Shown here in pieces: positions 1 through 7,885 of a stretch of DNA of 64,000 bases. The stretch is from Lachnospiraceae bacterium. Its GTDB lineage: Bacteria > Bacillota > Clostridia > Lachnospirales > Lachnospiraceae. Positions within the stretch are counted from its first letter, which is position 1. Each line of letters starts with the position of its first letter. The notes below the pieces were generated by a model. The model searched no databases and had not been told where the DNA came from. It saw nothing but the letters and a program-made list of their open reading frames with translations. The stretch covers positions 62,001 to 126,000 of the forward strand of contig CABJBM010000014.1 in NCBI GenBank assembly GCA_902363835.1. Reading direction: 5' to 3'. The position numbers and the translations under genes were made by a program.

Positions 1-80
1 TTTTGCCTCTTCCATCCTTCCGGGACAGGTAAAAGAGACAAAACAGATAAATATTGAGGAGTATTAAAGGAGCTTTTATT

Positions 81-527
81 ATGACAAGAGATGTTCTGAT
101 CAGCATCAGCGGGATGCAGATTGCAGAAGATGATAACAATTCGGTTGAGATGATAACAGCCGGTGATTATTTCCTGAAAAACGGCAATCATTACATCCTG
201 TATGATGAAATCCAGGAAGACACAGGGGGAGTAACGAAAAACACCATTAAGATCCGCAGGTCCGGACTGGATATTATCAAACGCGGCAGTTCCAGCGTCC
301 ATATGTCGTTTGAAAAGGATAAAAAAAATATGTCCTGCTATGCCACTCCCTTTGGAGAACTCATGATCGGAATAAGCACAAAGGACATCCTGATTGATGA
401 GAGCGAAGACAGCTTAAAGGTGCGGGTGGCCTATTCCCTTGATATCAATTACCAGCATGTGTCGGAATGCAATATTGTACTGGATATTCACTCCAAGGCC
501 ACAGCGGATATCCGCCTTTTAAATTAA
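81..527 (+). CDS. DUF1934 family protein (YwiB-like)
   Basis: Small acidic cytoplasmic protein of 149 residues that looks like the DUF1934/YwiB family, a lipocalin-like beta-barrel of unknown role. The sequence alternates short beta-strand-like stretches (MTRDVLISISG at the start, then KNTIKIRRSG and LKVRVAYSLDI) and has no signal peptide or membrane segment. The start is placed at ATG 81 because AAAGGAG lies about eight bases upstream; an in-frame TTG at 54 has no ribosome site. It is followed directly by a hairpin terminator and faces the convergent ATPase gene. Family call from overall pattern only; moderate confidence, function unknown. Confidence 0.65.
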   Translation: MTRDVLISISGMQIAEDDNNSVEMITAGDYFLKNGNHYILYDEIQEDTGGVTKNTIKIRRSGLDIIKRGSSSVHMSFEKDKKNMSCYATPFGELMIGISTKDILIDESEDSLKVRVAYSLDINYQHVSECNIVLDIHSKATADIRLLN

Positions 528-562
528 AAAAGACATATGCCAATTGGCAGTATGCCTTTTTC
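526..562. terminator. Bidirectional terminator between convergent genes
   Basis: A hairpin centred on TGCCAATTGGCA is flanked by an A run on the left and a T run on the right, so it can end transcription from both the DUF1934 gene and the convergent ATPase gene. Confidence 0.65.
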
Positions 563-568
563 AATTAT

Positions 569-1789
569 TTAGGGAACACACTCTTTTATAAGAGGGATTG
601 CCCCATATTTACCTAAAAGATAGTCTTTGGAAAAGCTGGCGTCAGACCGGACCTTTATGTCCGCCAAGGTGTAAAGTCTGGATTCCTGATATTCATTCAT
701 ATCCACAAAAGCGACTTCATCACGGCGAAACTGCTGATTATTTAATATGGAGGTATCATAGGTGGTGAAAAGAATCTGTATATTTAAATTTTTATCCTGC
801 TGAAAAGAATCTATAAAAAACTTTGTAACAGTGGGATGAAATTCGTTTGATATGTTATCAATGATCAAAACACCGCCTTTTTGGGACAGATGATAAACCT
901 GTATGAATAATTGAAGGTATTTCATTGTGCCCAGGGACACCTTTGTGTAGTCCATATACTGCATCCGGTATTCCCCGGTATCCCGGGATTTCACGCGATA
1001 CCCAAGCTTGGGGATTCCCTTTTCAATAATAAATTCCTCTGCCGGGATTCCCAGCTTTCTCAGCTGTATCAATGCATAATTAAGGGCCTCCGGGTTTTCA
1101 AGGGCTTTGTACACTCTTCCATCCATGATCAGATGGCCTGCAAGCTGGAATGGTTCAAGGAAGTCACAGTAATAAGCGATCTGCTTGGAAAAAAAGGTTT
1201 CAAAAGGTTCCATGATTGCCGTGATTTCCGGAATATCCAGGCATGATAAAATAGAACAGAACAACCGGTTCTCGTGAGGGTGGATTCCGGTTTTCTGACG
1301 TAAGGTTTTTTCGTACTGTCGTCCAATGGAAATCTCATCCCCATTTCGTGTGAATACAACGTGGTTATCCACTGCCAGATTTTCTGTGATAATTTTCCTT
1401 CTGAGGATAGAGAAGCCGTATTCATAAACTTTTTTTCCGCTGATAAAGGAAAGCTCCATTTCTGTGGGAATGGAATTGGCATTCTCATCCAGAAACGGAA
1501 GGATCTTGTCCAAAGCGCTGATCTGCAGGAGCGACATAAAATGTTTTCTTGGAATGTCTTCCATTGAAAAAAGCTGCCAGAAAATAAAAGAATGAAAACT
1601 GGTAAAAGCGAGAAAAAGATTGGTTTTCCCACTGGAGTTTGCTCCATATACAGCAAGAGTCTTAATCAGTTTTTTATTTCCCACCTTTACCAGATGATCC
1701 GGATGTTCCTTGTAATTAACTGCTTTCATATCAATATAAGTTTCATCCAGAAAGGAACGGAAATTTTTAAAGCGAAAAGAAATTATCAT
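569..1789 (-). CDS. SMC/RecF-like AAA ATPase (COG1106 type)
   Basis: 406-residue ATPase of the AAA_15/AAA_21 (COG1106) group, related to ABC/SMC head domains. Seen: N-terminal IISFRFKNFRSF strand, Walker A GANSSGKT at residues 49-56, signature-like SLGT near 286, and a Walker-B-like LIIDNISNEFHP near 308-319. The position after the Walker B Asp, normally Glu, is Asn312, so ATP hydrolysis may be slow or altered. The H-loop-like region FTTYDTS follows. AGGAGG precedes the ATG. It stands alone next to two recombinases; many relatives are toxin or phage-defence ATPases, but no effector domain or partner gene is visible, so a defence role is only a possibility. Confidence 0.75.
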   Translation of the reverse strand: MIISFRFKNFRSFLDETYIDMKAVNYKEHPDHLVKVGNKKLIKTLAVYGANSSGKTNLFLAFTSFHSFIFWQLFSMEDIPRKHFMSLLQISALDKILPFLDENANSIPTEMELSFISGKKVYEYGFSILRRKIITENLAVDNHVVFTRNGDEISIGRQYEKTLRQKTGIHPHENRLFCSILSCLDIPEITAIMEPFETFFSKQIAYYCDFLEPFQLAGHLIMDGRVYKALENPEALNYALIQLRKLGIPAEEFIIEKGIPKLGYRVKSRDTGEYRMQYMDYTKVSLGTMKYLQLFIQVYHLSQKGGVLIIDNISNEFHPTVTKFFIDSFQQDKNLNIQILFTTYDTSILNNQQFRRDEVAFVDMNEYQESRLYTLADIKVRSDASFSKDYLLGKYGAIPLIKECVP

Positions 1790-1862
1790 GGTATATTATC
1801 CTCCTTTTGAAAATTATACTGTAAAAATATGGAAAAATAAACAAGAATGCAAAAAAAGTTAA

Positions 1863-2708
1863 CTACCATGTGATAATCTCGTCAAGAAGCTGCTGTTGTT
1901 CCTGGCTGGAACGGGTGAGATAGATTCTGGTTGTCTCAATGCTTTCATGTCCCATTAAATCCGCCAAAAGCGAAATATCATTAAAACAAGCCAAAAAGTT
2001 TTTTGCAAAACGGTGGCGGAAGGAATGGGGATAAACCGTATCAGGGTTGATCCCATAGCGTTTTGCCAGATGTTTCAGCTGAAAATTAATGCCCCTGGGA
2101 GTGATCAGCCGTCCTTCTTTGTTTAAAAAGAGGAAACCGCTTCGCTTGTCCTTGCTGCGGCACCATTCTAAGGCTTCCTGGCACAGAGAATCCGGGAAAT
2201 AGATGCGGCGCACCTTTCCGCCTTTGGAATAAAGGTCCAGATACCCCAGGTTCAAATGCTCCACCTTGATCTGTACCAATTCACTGACCCTGGCACCTGT
2301 TGCGGCAAGGAAGCGGACGATAAAATACCAGAAGTGATTATTCTCTTCTTTTAACTTTTCTTTTAAAAGCTCATAGTCTTCATTTGAAATAACGGAGTCC
2401 ATGAAGGTTTTTTGCTGGACTTTCACGGAAGGCAGATGGTAAGAGGCAATTAATATGTATTCTTCTCCATTGGTTTCTGCCAGAAAACGTGAATAGTGAT
2501 TCATGGCATGGATCCTCTGGTTGACCGTTGCCGGACGGTAGTGGCCGATTAAGTAATTCTTATATCGCTGAAGGCGTTCCGGAGTAATTTCCTGGTTCAT
2601 GCTGAAAAAAAGGCGGATACTGCCCTCATAGGCTGTAATTGTATTGCTTGACAAATTCTTTTTCTTCAAGTATTTCTTAAAATCATTGAGTAATTCTTCA
2701 TTTTCCAT
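1863..2708 (-). CDS. Tyrosine recombinase (second of tandem pair)
   Basis: 281-residue XerC/XerD-like site-specific recombinase. The N-terminal SAM-like core-binding domain (about residues 1-95) contains SSNTITAYEGSIR. The catalytic domain shows Arg in TGARVSELVQI, a Lys in the SKGGKVRR turn, the HSFRHRF box (His-x-x-Arg), the GHESIETTRIY box with the second His and the nucleophilic Tyr. It begins six bases after the stop of its paralogue and has no strong ribosome site, so it is probably translationally coupled. The C-terminal halves of the two proteins are clearly duplicates, both ending in a Trp. No phage or ICE genes are adjacent, so a local DNA-inversion role is more likely than element integration. 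Confidence 0.9.
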   Translation of the reverse strand: MENEELLNDFKKYLKKKNLSSNTITAYEGSIRLFFSMNQEITPERLQRYKNYLIGHYRPATVNQRIHAMNHYSRFLAETNGEEYILIASYHLPSVKVQQKTFMDSVISNEDYELLKEKLKEENNHFWYFIVRFLAATGARVSELVQIKVEHLNLGYLDLYSKGGKVRRIYFPDSLCQEALEWCRSKDKRSGFLFLNKEGRLITPRGINFQLKHLAKRYGINPDTVYPHSFRHRFAKNFLACFNDISLLADLMGHESIETTRIYLTRSSQEQQQLLDEIITW

Positions 2709-2714
2709 AATATT

Positions 2715-3578
2715 CTACCAATTCACAATTTGATTTACAATCTGTTTTTGTTCAGTGCTGCTTCGGTGAAGATAGATTCTTGTAGTTTCAATGCTTTCAT
2801 GTCCTAAAATATCGGAAAGCATGGAAATATCCCCGCAGCTTTCAATAAAGTTTTTTGCAAAACGGTGGCGGAAGGAGTGCGGATAAACCACGTTGGGATC
2901 CAGATCATAGAGGACAGTAAATTTTTTTAATTGCCCACGGATCCCGGCAGGCGTAATGGGATCTCCATAGCGGTTTAGGAACACGTAACCGCTTACCCGG
3001 TCAATCTGGTTCAGCCATTTCAGCGCATCCACCCGAAGACTTTTGGGTATGTAAATTCTTCTTATTTTATTATCCTTAGAGTAAATATCCATGTAGCCGC
3101 ATTTTACATGCTCCACCTTGATCTGGACCAGTTCACTGACCCGGACTCCTGTAGCTGCCATAAAACGTATGACATAGTAATACAGCATGTTTCCGGAACG
3201 TATCAGGCATTTTTTTAAATATTCGTAATCTGCCTGGCTGATAACGTTTTCCAGGAATGTTTTTTGCTGGACCCGTATCATCAGTATTTTAGAAGAAGAC
3301 AGTTTTAAGGATTCCATGTAACAATTGAGGGCTCTGATTCTTAAGTTCACTGTCTGGGGTTTGTAATGTTCCATGAGGTAACACTTATAAAGCATGAGAT
3401 TATCATGACTGACCACATGATATAACCCAAGAAATTGCTTTACCGCATATAAATACACATGAATGGTATTGGGGGACATGTTATTGAATTCCAGATAGTC
3501 GTGGAAGTCATCAAGACTTTGCTCCATTGGACTTTTATTCTCTGCTTCAGAACAAGTTACAGTATTTTGGGTTGTCAT
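2715..3578 (-). CDS. Tyrosine recombinase (first of tandem pair)
   Basis: 287-residue XerC/XerD-like recombinase. Core-binding domain with MSPNTIHVYLYAVKQ; catalytic residues visible in TGVRVSELVQI (Arg), HSFRHRF (His, Arg), and GHESIETTRIY (His, nucleophile Tyr). ATG 3578 is chosen because AAGGAGAG stands just upstream; an in-frame TTG at 3608 lacks one. It is the promoter-proximal member of a two-gene operon divergent from the cell-wall-repeat protein. Its promoter abuts an inverted repeat shared with the divergent gene's promoter region. Such pairs next to surface-protein genes often drive phase variation; here that is inferred. Confidence 0.9.
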   Translation of the reverse strand: MTTQNTVTCSEAENKSPMEQSLDDFHDYLEFNNMSPNTIHVYLYAVKQFLGLYHVVSHDNLMLYKCYLMEHYKPQTVNLRIRALNCYMESLKLSSSKILMIRVQQKTFLENVISQADYEYLKKCLIRSGNMLYYYVIRFMAATGVRVSELVQIKVEHVKCGYMDIYSKDNKIRRIYIPKSLRVDALKWLNQIDRVSGYVFLNRYGDPITPAGIRGQLKKFTVLYDLDPNVVYPHSFRHRFAKNFIESCGDISMLSDILGHESIETTRIYLHRSSTEQKQIVNQIVNW

Positions 3579-3623
3579 ATTATTTTCTCTCCTTGTATCA
3601 TGATGCAAAAATAGTTTAACACA

Positions 3624-3652
3624 AGTATATAAGTAATGCGTAAATAAATCAA
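3624..3652 (-). promoter_or_regulatory. Promoter of the recombinase pair
   Basis: Reading leftward: TTGATT (3652-3647), 17-bp spacer, TATACT (3629-3624). The -35 box touches the left inverted repeat that starts at 3653. Confidence 0.7.
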
Positions 3653-3723
3653 GAAATTTTCGAAAAAATAGTAAAAAATATTGATTAAATGGATATAAAA
3701 CGCCTATTGCTTTCGATAATTTC
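3653..3723. repeat. Imperfect inverted repeat between divergent promoters
   Basis: GAAATTTTCGAAA at 3653-3665 and TTTCGATAATTTC at 3711-3723 form a 13-bp inverted repeat with one mismatch, extended outward by a shared AATAG with a one-base gap. A third related copy, GGAATTTCGAAAAAAG, lies at 3760-3775. The arms sit at the two divergent -35 regions, so they may be recombinase crossover sites or an operator for either product. Confidence 0.6.
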
Positions 3724-3741
3724 CAATATTAGAAGTATAAT
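3712..3741 (+). promoter_or_regulatory. Probable promoter of the cell-wall-repeat protein
   Basis: A perfect TATAAT lies at 3736-3741. The -35 region (TTCGAT or TCGATA, 17-18 bp upstream) is poor and falls inside the right arm of the inverted repeat, suggesting that activity depends on a bound factor or on DNA arrangement. Confidence 0.5.
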
Positions 3742-3809
3742 TACCTCGTAATGCAATTAGGAATTTCGAAAAAAGTATTTCAAAAAGAAAAAAGGAGAGT
3801 GCATTAATT

Positions 3810-5519
3810 ATGAGAAAGCAAACAAAATTAGTTGCTGTATTATCCACAGCAGCACTGCTTGCATTAGGCGCTTCCATGTCTTCTTTCGCAGCAACCGGCT
3901 GGCAGGAAGAAAATGGTACATGGGTGTACTATAATAAGAGCGGCGACTTAGAGACAGAGAAGTGGGAAAAATCAGGAGATAACTGGTTCTACTTAAATGA
4001 AGATGGCGAGATGGCTACTGATGTTATTGTTGAATACAGCGATAACTACTACTATGTAGATGAGAACGGTGCCATGGTAGCCAATAAGTGGGTCTCCGTT
4101 GAGAATGAGGATTATGACGGCGGTGATGATGAGGAGGAACCGGTAAACCACTGGTACTACTTCGGAGCTAACGGAAGAGCTTATAAGAGCTCTACTACCG
4201 GAAATAATGCTTCTTTTAAAACGATCAACGGAAAGAAATATATCTTTGATGATGAAGGCAAGATGCTGTTTGGCTGGATTGATGAAAGCGGAGACCGTGT
4301 AACTGGTGATGACAAGTGGCGTGACGGCGTTTACTACTGCGGCGATGAGAATGATGGTGCCCAGAGAGTCGGCCAGTGGGAGTATCTGGATATCGTAGAT
4401 AACAGCTATGATAGCGCAGTTGATCCTGGTGTTTCCAGTAACAATTTATTTGATGATGAAGATCAGACACGTTACTTCTACTTTAAGACCAATGGTAAGA
4501 AGATGACTGACGAAAAGGGTAAGACCATTAATGGCAAGAAGTACAGCTTTGATGCAGATGGCCGTATGAATGCCGAGTGGGTTAACTGGCAGGCTACTCC
4601 TACTGAGGGAAAAGCAACAGACAATACTGCTACTGCCAGCCAGGGAAATGCTGTATATACCAGAGGATTCAGATATTATGGAAGCCCTGAAGATGGTGCC
4701 AGAATAACAAAAGGCTGGTTCCAGGTTGTACCTGATTCTTATCTGAGCAAAGATGATTATGATGATGATGAGAACAACTGGTACTATTCTGATAAAGATG
4801 GTAAATTAGTTGCATCTGAAATCAAGACCATTAATGGCAAGAAGTATGCATTTGATTCCTATGGCGTAATGAAGGATGGCCTGGTTGCCATTAAGTTTGT
4901 TGGAAACAGTACAACTGACATTGACGATGTTGCAGGTGATGATGACTTAGCCGGTTACCACTTTGACACAGAGGATGAATTTAAAGACAATGTATCTGGT
5001 CTGTATAAGACAGCAAACTACAAGCTCTATTATTTTGGAGGCGGCGATGACGGTGCTATGAAGACCGGCAAGCAGAATGTTACCATTGACGGAGATTCCT
5101 TCCAATTCTTATTCAATAAGTCCGGAAGCTCAAAGGGACAGGGTAAATTTGGCGTAGATGATGACAAGTATTACCTTGGCGGTATGCTGTTAAAGGCTGA
5201 TAAGGACGACAAGTATTCTGTAGTTAAGGCTACTACTGTTAATGGCGAATATAAAGAGATTAAGCTTCTGACAACAGAAAAGTTCCTGGATGAAGTTAAC
5301 GCTGAAAGAGTAAGCGAAAAAGGATATGCTGAGTTCTATAAATTTGATGCTAAAGATAAGAAAGAGGAAACTGCAGATGGTACTGTAGAGACAATATACA
5401 GATTAGTTAACACATCTGGTACAGTTCAGAAGAGCAAGACCAAAGCAAAAGATGGAGATGACCGCTGCTATAAAGTTAACGGCAGCAAGGTAATCGAAAA
5501 TGTATTTGTAGAAGATTAA
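3810..5519 (+). CDS. Secreted cell-wall-binding repeat protein
   Basis: 569-residue exported surface protein. A signal peptide (residues 1-28, MRKQTKL then a hydrophobic core, cut near SSFAA) is followed by aromatic/glycine repeats of the choline-binding/CW-repeat type: W-x-Y-Y-N-K-S-G, WFYLNEDGEMATD, YYYVDENGAMV. Three TINGKKYxFDxxGxM units occur in the first two thirds, two of them encoded by an identical 23-bp stretch at 4521 and 4824. The protein is strongly acidic with Asp runs, as for calcium-binding surface proteins. The last 150 residues lack repeats and no enzymatic domain is visible, so it is probably structural or adhesive. AAAGGAGAG precedes the ATG. Divergent from two recombinases that may switch its promoter. 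Confidence 0.85.
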   Translation: MRKQTKLVAVLSTAALLALGASMSSFAATGWQEENGTWVYYNKSGDLETEKWEKSGDNWFYLNEDGEMATDVIVEYSDNYYYVDENGAMVANKWVSVENEDYDGGDDEEEPVNHWYYFGANGRAYKSSTTGNNASFKTINGKKYIFDDEGKMLFGWIDESGDRVTGDDKWRDGVYYCGDENDGAQRVGQWEYLDIVDNSYDSAVDPGVSSNNLFDDEDQTRYFYFKTNGKKMTDEKGKTINGKKYSFDADGRMNAEWVNWQATPTEGKATDNTATASQGNAVYTRGFRYYGSPEDGARITKGWFQVVPDSYLSKDDYDDDENNWYYSDKDGKLVASEIKTINGKKYAFDSYGVMKDGLVAIKFVGNSTTDIDDVAGDDDLAGYHFDTEDEFKDNVSGLYKTANYKLYYFGGGDDGAMKTGKQNVTIDGDSFQFLFNKSGSSKGQGKFGVDDDKYYLGGMLLKADKDDKYSVVKATTVNGEYKEIKLLTTEKFLDEVNAERVSEKGYAEFYKFDAKDKKEETADGTVETIYRLVNTSGTVQKSKTKAKDGDDRCYKVNGSKVIENVFVED

Positions 5520-5614
5520 TTCGTTTCATAATGAATTAATTTCAGGGACCGTTGTACCATGGGATGAGAAATCAACCCGGGGCAGCGGCCCCTCTTTTGC
5601 GGGGAATTTAATGT

Positions 5615-5659
5615 AAAAATGCCGCTTCCAAATAAAATTATTGAGGAAGCGGCATTTTT
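5615..5659. terminator. Strong bidirectional terminator
   Basis: A perfect 15-bp stem, AAAAATGCCGCTTCC with GGAAGCGGCATTTTT, closes a 15-base loop between the convergent cell-wall-repeat and dps genes. A and T runs on each side allow termination in both directions. Confidence 0.9.
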
Positions 5660-5673
5660 AGATTTATAAAGAT

Positions 5674-6114
5674 TTAGCTAATATAGGACTTCAGCATCCA
5701 CAAAAGCTTCTGGTATTCGGCCAGATAACCGTTAAATTGATCTGCAGTTGCTCCGTCGTCATCATCTTCAGCCAGTTTGACGATTTCCTTTGTATCCCTG
5801 ATCCAGTATTCCACATCTGAAATCAGGCTGTTAATGGTTTCATCTGAGGAGATAGGAACATCCTCCAGTTCCTTAACAGAAGTGAGGGCCAGTGCCTTTT
5901 TTAAACTGGCAACAGGGGAACCTCCTAAAGCCAGCAGCCGCTCCGCAACCTCGTCCATTACCTGGGCGGTCTGATCATATAATTCCTCCAGCTTTCCATG
6001 GAGTGTGAAGAAACTGCGGCCTTTCACGTACCAGTGAAGGTTATGAAGTTTAATATACATGACCTGCTGATTGGCCAAATATTCATTAAGTTTTTCAAAT
6101 AAATTCTTGCTCAT
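5674..6114 (-). CDS. dps: Dps-family ferroxidase/DNA-protection protein
   Basis: 146-residue ferritin-like Dps, the normal length. It oxidises and stores Fe(II) in a dodecamer, consuming peroxide. The inter-subunit ferroxidase residues line up with E. coli Dps spacing: His27 (LHNLHWYV), His39 (FTLHGKL), Asp54 and Glu58 (MDEVAERL). The N-terminal Lys-rich tail used for DNA binding in E. coli is nearly absent, so protection may be mainly by iron removal. It lies 16 bp after the superoxide dismutase gene in the same orientation, so superoxide, peroxide and iron handling are probably co-transcribed. Confidence 0.9.
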   Translation of the reverse strand: MSKNLFEKLNEYLANQQVMYIKLHNLHWYVKGRSFFTLHGKLEELYDQTAQVMDEVAERLLALGGSPVASLKKALALTSVKELEDVPISSDETINSLISDVEYWIRDTKEIVKLAEDDDDGATADQFNGYLAEYQKLLWMLKSYIS

Positions 6115-6130
6115 TATATTTCTCCTTTTC

Positions 6131-6751
6131 TTAGCCTTTCATTACACTTTCATAGTTGGAGGCAACAGCCTTCCAGTCAATCACATTGAAAAATGCTTTA
6201 ATATAGTCAGCTCTGAGATTCTTATATTTCAGGTAGTAGGCGTGTTCCCAAACATCAATGCCAAGAATGGGAACAAAACCGTTGCCTTCCATGAGAGGGT
6301 TGTCCTGGTTGGCACTGGCGGAAAGGATCAGTTTTCCATCCCGGTTTGTTGACAGCCAGCCCCAGCCGGAGCCAAACTGGCCGGCAGCCAGGCCGCTTAA
6401 CTGATTCTGAAAGTCAGGAAAGCTGCCAAAGGATTTTTCCAGCTCATCTTTCAGGAGGCCCACAGGCTGTCCGCCTCCGTCAGGGCTCATGGTTGAAAAA
6501 TACAGGTTATGGTTGTAGAACCCTCCGCCATTGTTGCGGATGGCTTTCCGCAGAGCTTCGTCGGAAATGTTGTCCAGGGAGGAGAGGAGGAAAGTGATTT
6601 CCTTATCTGCAACACCGGCCTTCTGGGCAGCGTCATTTAAGTTCTTTGTGTAAGCTGCGTGATGCTTGGAATAATGAGTCTCCATTGTGAGAGCATCGAT
6701 ATGAGGTTCTAAAGCGTCATATGCATAAGGTAATTGTATTTGATTAAACAT
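6131..6751 (-). CDS. sodA: Fe/Mn superoxide dismutase
   Basis: 206-residue cytoplasmic superoxide dismutase. Metal ligands His26 (METHYSKHH), His81 (YNHNLYF), Asp166 and His170 (DVWEHAYY) match the Fe/Mn family at near-identical numbering. Supporting motifs are NNGGGFYNH and GSGWGWL. Whether it prefers Fe or Mn cannot be read by eye. ATG 6751 is chosen because AAAGGAGAA lies eight bases upstream; an in-frame ATG ten codons earlier has no site. First gene of a sodA-dps operon behind a consensus-like promoter with a palindrome just downstream of it, a sensible defence unit in an anaerobe meeting oxygen. Confidence 0.93.
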   Translation of the reverse strand: MFNQIQLPYAYDALEPHIDALTMETHYSKHHAAYTKNLNDAAQKAGVADKEITFLLSSLDNISDEALRKAIRNNGGGFYNHNLYFSTMSPDGGGQPVGLLKDELEKSFGSFPDFQNQLSGLAAGQFGSGWGWLSTNRDGKLILSASANQDNPLMEGNGFVPILGIDVWEHAYYLKYKNLRADYIKAFFNVIDWKAVASNYESVMKG

Positions 6752-6805
6752 AGTAGTTCTCCTTTCGTTTCTTGATCTCATAATAAAAAGGTTATCTTAT
6801 GATGC

Positions 6806-6865
6806 GGTTAGTTAAGACTAACAACCTTGTGACTTAATTGTATATCATATGTATTGCTTTGTCAA
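6806..6865 (-). promoter_or_regulatory. sodA-dps promoter with downstream palindrome
   Basis: Reading leftward: TTGACA (6865-6860), 17-bp spacer, TACAAT (6842-6837). Just downstream, at 6826-6806, GGTTGTTAGT and ACTAACC form an inverted repeat that would lie at about +10 to +30, a position fitting a repressor operator. The regulator is not identifiable; PerR is a guess. Confidence 0.75.
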
Positions 6866-7102
6866 ATGTTTTTTAAAATTTATCTAAAAACATATTAATA
6901 ATTAAATTTATCGAAGATTTGAAGGGAAATTAAGATTAATATTAGATTAAAATTAAATTAAGAGAAAATTATAACGACTATTTTACAACAAAAATACAGA
7001 GATATTGATAAAAAAAGTCAAAAACAGCAAATGAAATATGTTCTTAATTGCCATGAAGCAGATGGAGTTTCTTCCTATTATAATACAAGAAATCTGTTTT
7101 TA
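6866..7102. other. A+T-rich intergenic stretch, no gene seen
   Basis: No open frame with a ribosome site, no repeat array and no tRNA-like fold was seen here. The stretch is very A+T rich and lies between the sodA promoter and the terminator of the next leftward gene. Confidence 0.6.
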
Positions 7103-7146
7103 CGACAAAAAATGCCGGAGTGCGGTTTCAATCGCACTCCGGCATT
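7103..7146 (-). terminator. Terminator of the small membrane-protein gene
   Basis: Perfect 14-bp stem AATGCCGGAGTGCG with CGCACTCCGGCATT around an eight-base loop. On the minus strand it is followed by TTTTTT (complement of 7105-7110), so it ends the leftward transcript coming from 7227. Confidence 0.85.
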
Positions 7147-7226
7147 CTGAACAGATCTTTTTATCATGCAGATCACTTTCTAAAAAACGGGTATTGATGT
7201 ATTCGTAAATACAGAAATCAGATATC

Positions 7227-7676
7227 TTACTTTCCGCCCTTTTTAAACCTGTCCAAGAATGACTTCTTTTTCGGCGCCGGAGGAACCGATTTGCCTCGAA
7301 GGCTCTTGATCTCGGTTATGTAGATACCGCTTACCACAACCTTGGCTTCTGTTTTAACCGGAAGCACCTCGAACACCTTGGCGTCAGCGATCAGTGTCAT
7401 AACCTTTGGGCCAACCTTTGCCTTTACAATGGGCAGCTTTGTGCGGCGCATATACCATGGGGTTTGTTCATACACGATCTTAGGAAGCCCTGCGTCCTTT
7501 AGTTTCATTTTCTTTTTATCGATTACCAGCATGGACACGGTCTGTGCCGCAGCTTCCAATGCCTGCTGCTGTTCCACCTGACGCTTTTCCAGCCTTTTTC
7601 CAAGAAAATAAAGGACTGCCAGAGCCACGGCTGCGATGAAAAGAATCACTAATAATACGTTTAAAAATGTGCTCAC
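7227..7676 (-). CDS. Conserved-looking single-pass membrane protein beside rpoB
   Basis: About 150 residues; family not recognised. An N-terminal transmembrane helix (residues 4-25, FLNVLLVILFIAAVALAVLYFL) is followed by a charged KRLEKRQVEQQQ linker, a compact domain rich in Lys and Val (about residues 45-125), and a basic, Pro-rich tail ending KKKSFLDRFKKGGK. Topology suggests a cytoplasmic C-terminal domain. GTG 7676 is chosen because GGAGG lies eight bases upstream; the upstream in-frame TTG at 7691 overlaps that site. It is divergent from rpoB, each with its own promoter, and ends at a strong terminator. Confidence 0.7.
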   Translation of the reverse strand: MSTFLNVLLVILFIAAVALAVLYFLGKRLEKRQVEQQQALEAAAQTVSMLVIDKKKMKLKDAGLPKIVYEQTPWYMRRTKLPIVKAKVGPKVMTLIADAKVFEVLPVKTEAKVVVSGIYITEIKSLRGKSVPPAPKKKSFLDRFKKGGK

Positions 7677-7724
7677 CGGGAATACCTCCAATAGTTCATT
7701 TTATAAATTGGGCCTATCTGCAAT

Positions 7725-7753
7725 AGTATAACACATTTTCTTGGAAAATACAA
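7725..7753 (-). promoter_or_regulatory. Promoter of the small membrane-protein gene
   Basis: Leftward TTGTAT (7753-7748), 17-bp spacer, TATACT (7730-7725), about 50 bp before the GTG start. Confidence 0.7.
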
Positions 7754-7764
7754 GTAAAAAATGC

Positions 7765-7793
7765 TTGACACCTTGACAATGCCGTGATATTAT
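7765..7793 (+). promoter_or_regulatory. rpoBC promoter
   Basis: TTGACA (7765-7770), 17-bp spacer, TATTAT (7788-7793) preceded by an extended TGA. A second TTGACA at 7773 is wrongly spaced. The leader to the ATG at 7886 is about 85 bases; no rplJL genes precede it. Confidence 0.8.
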
Positions 7794-7885
7794 GGAATGT
7801 GCACTATTGTGGATTTGTGTGCCTTAAAGGTACATTTATGCCCAAAAACAGAAATGATTAGAAAGAAAACAGGGGTGAAACGTCA

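Noticed and set aside
1863..3578. Recombinases as the integrase end of a prophage or ICE
   Set aside because: No phage, conjugation or tRNA attachment sequence is nearby, and the genes sit beside a divergent surface-protein gene.
3810..5519. Repeats in the surface-protein gene considered as a CRISPR or tandem array
   Set aside because: The repeats are in frame, unevenly spaced and encode TINGKKY wall-binding units; there are no spacers or cas genes.
7765..7885. Riboswitch or ribosomal-protein leader before rpoB
   Set aside because: The leader is short and shows no stable stem; the promoter and ribosome site explain it.
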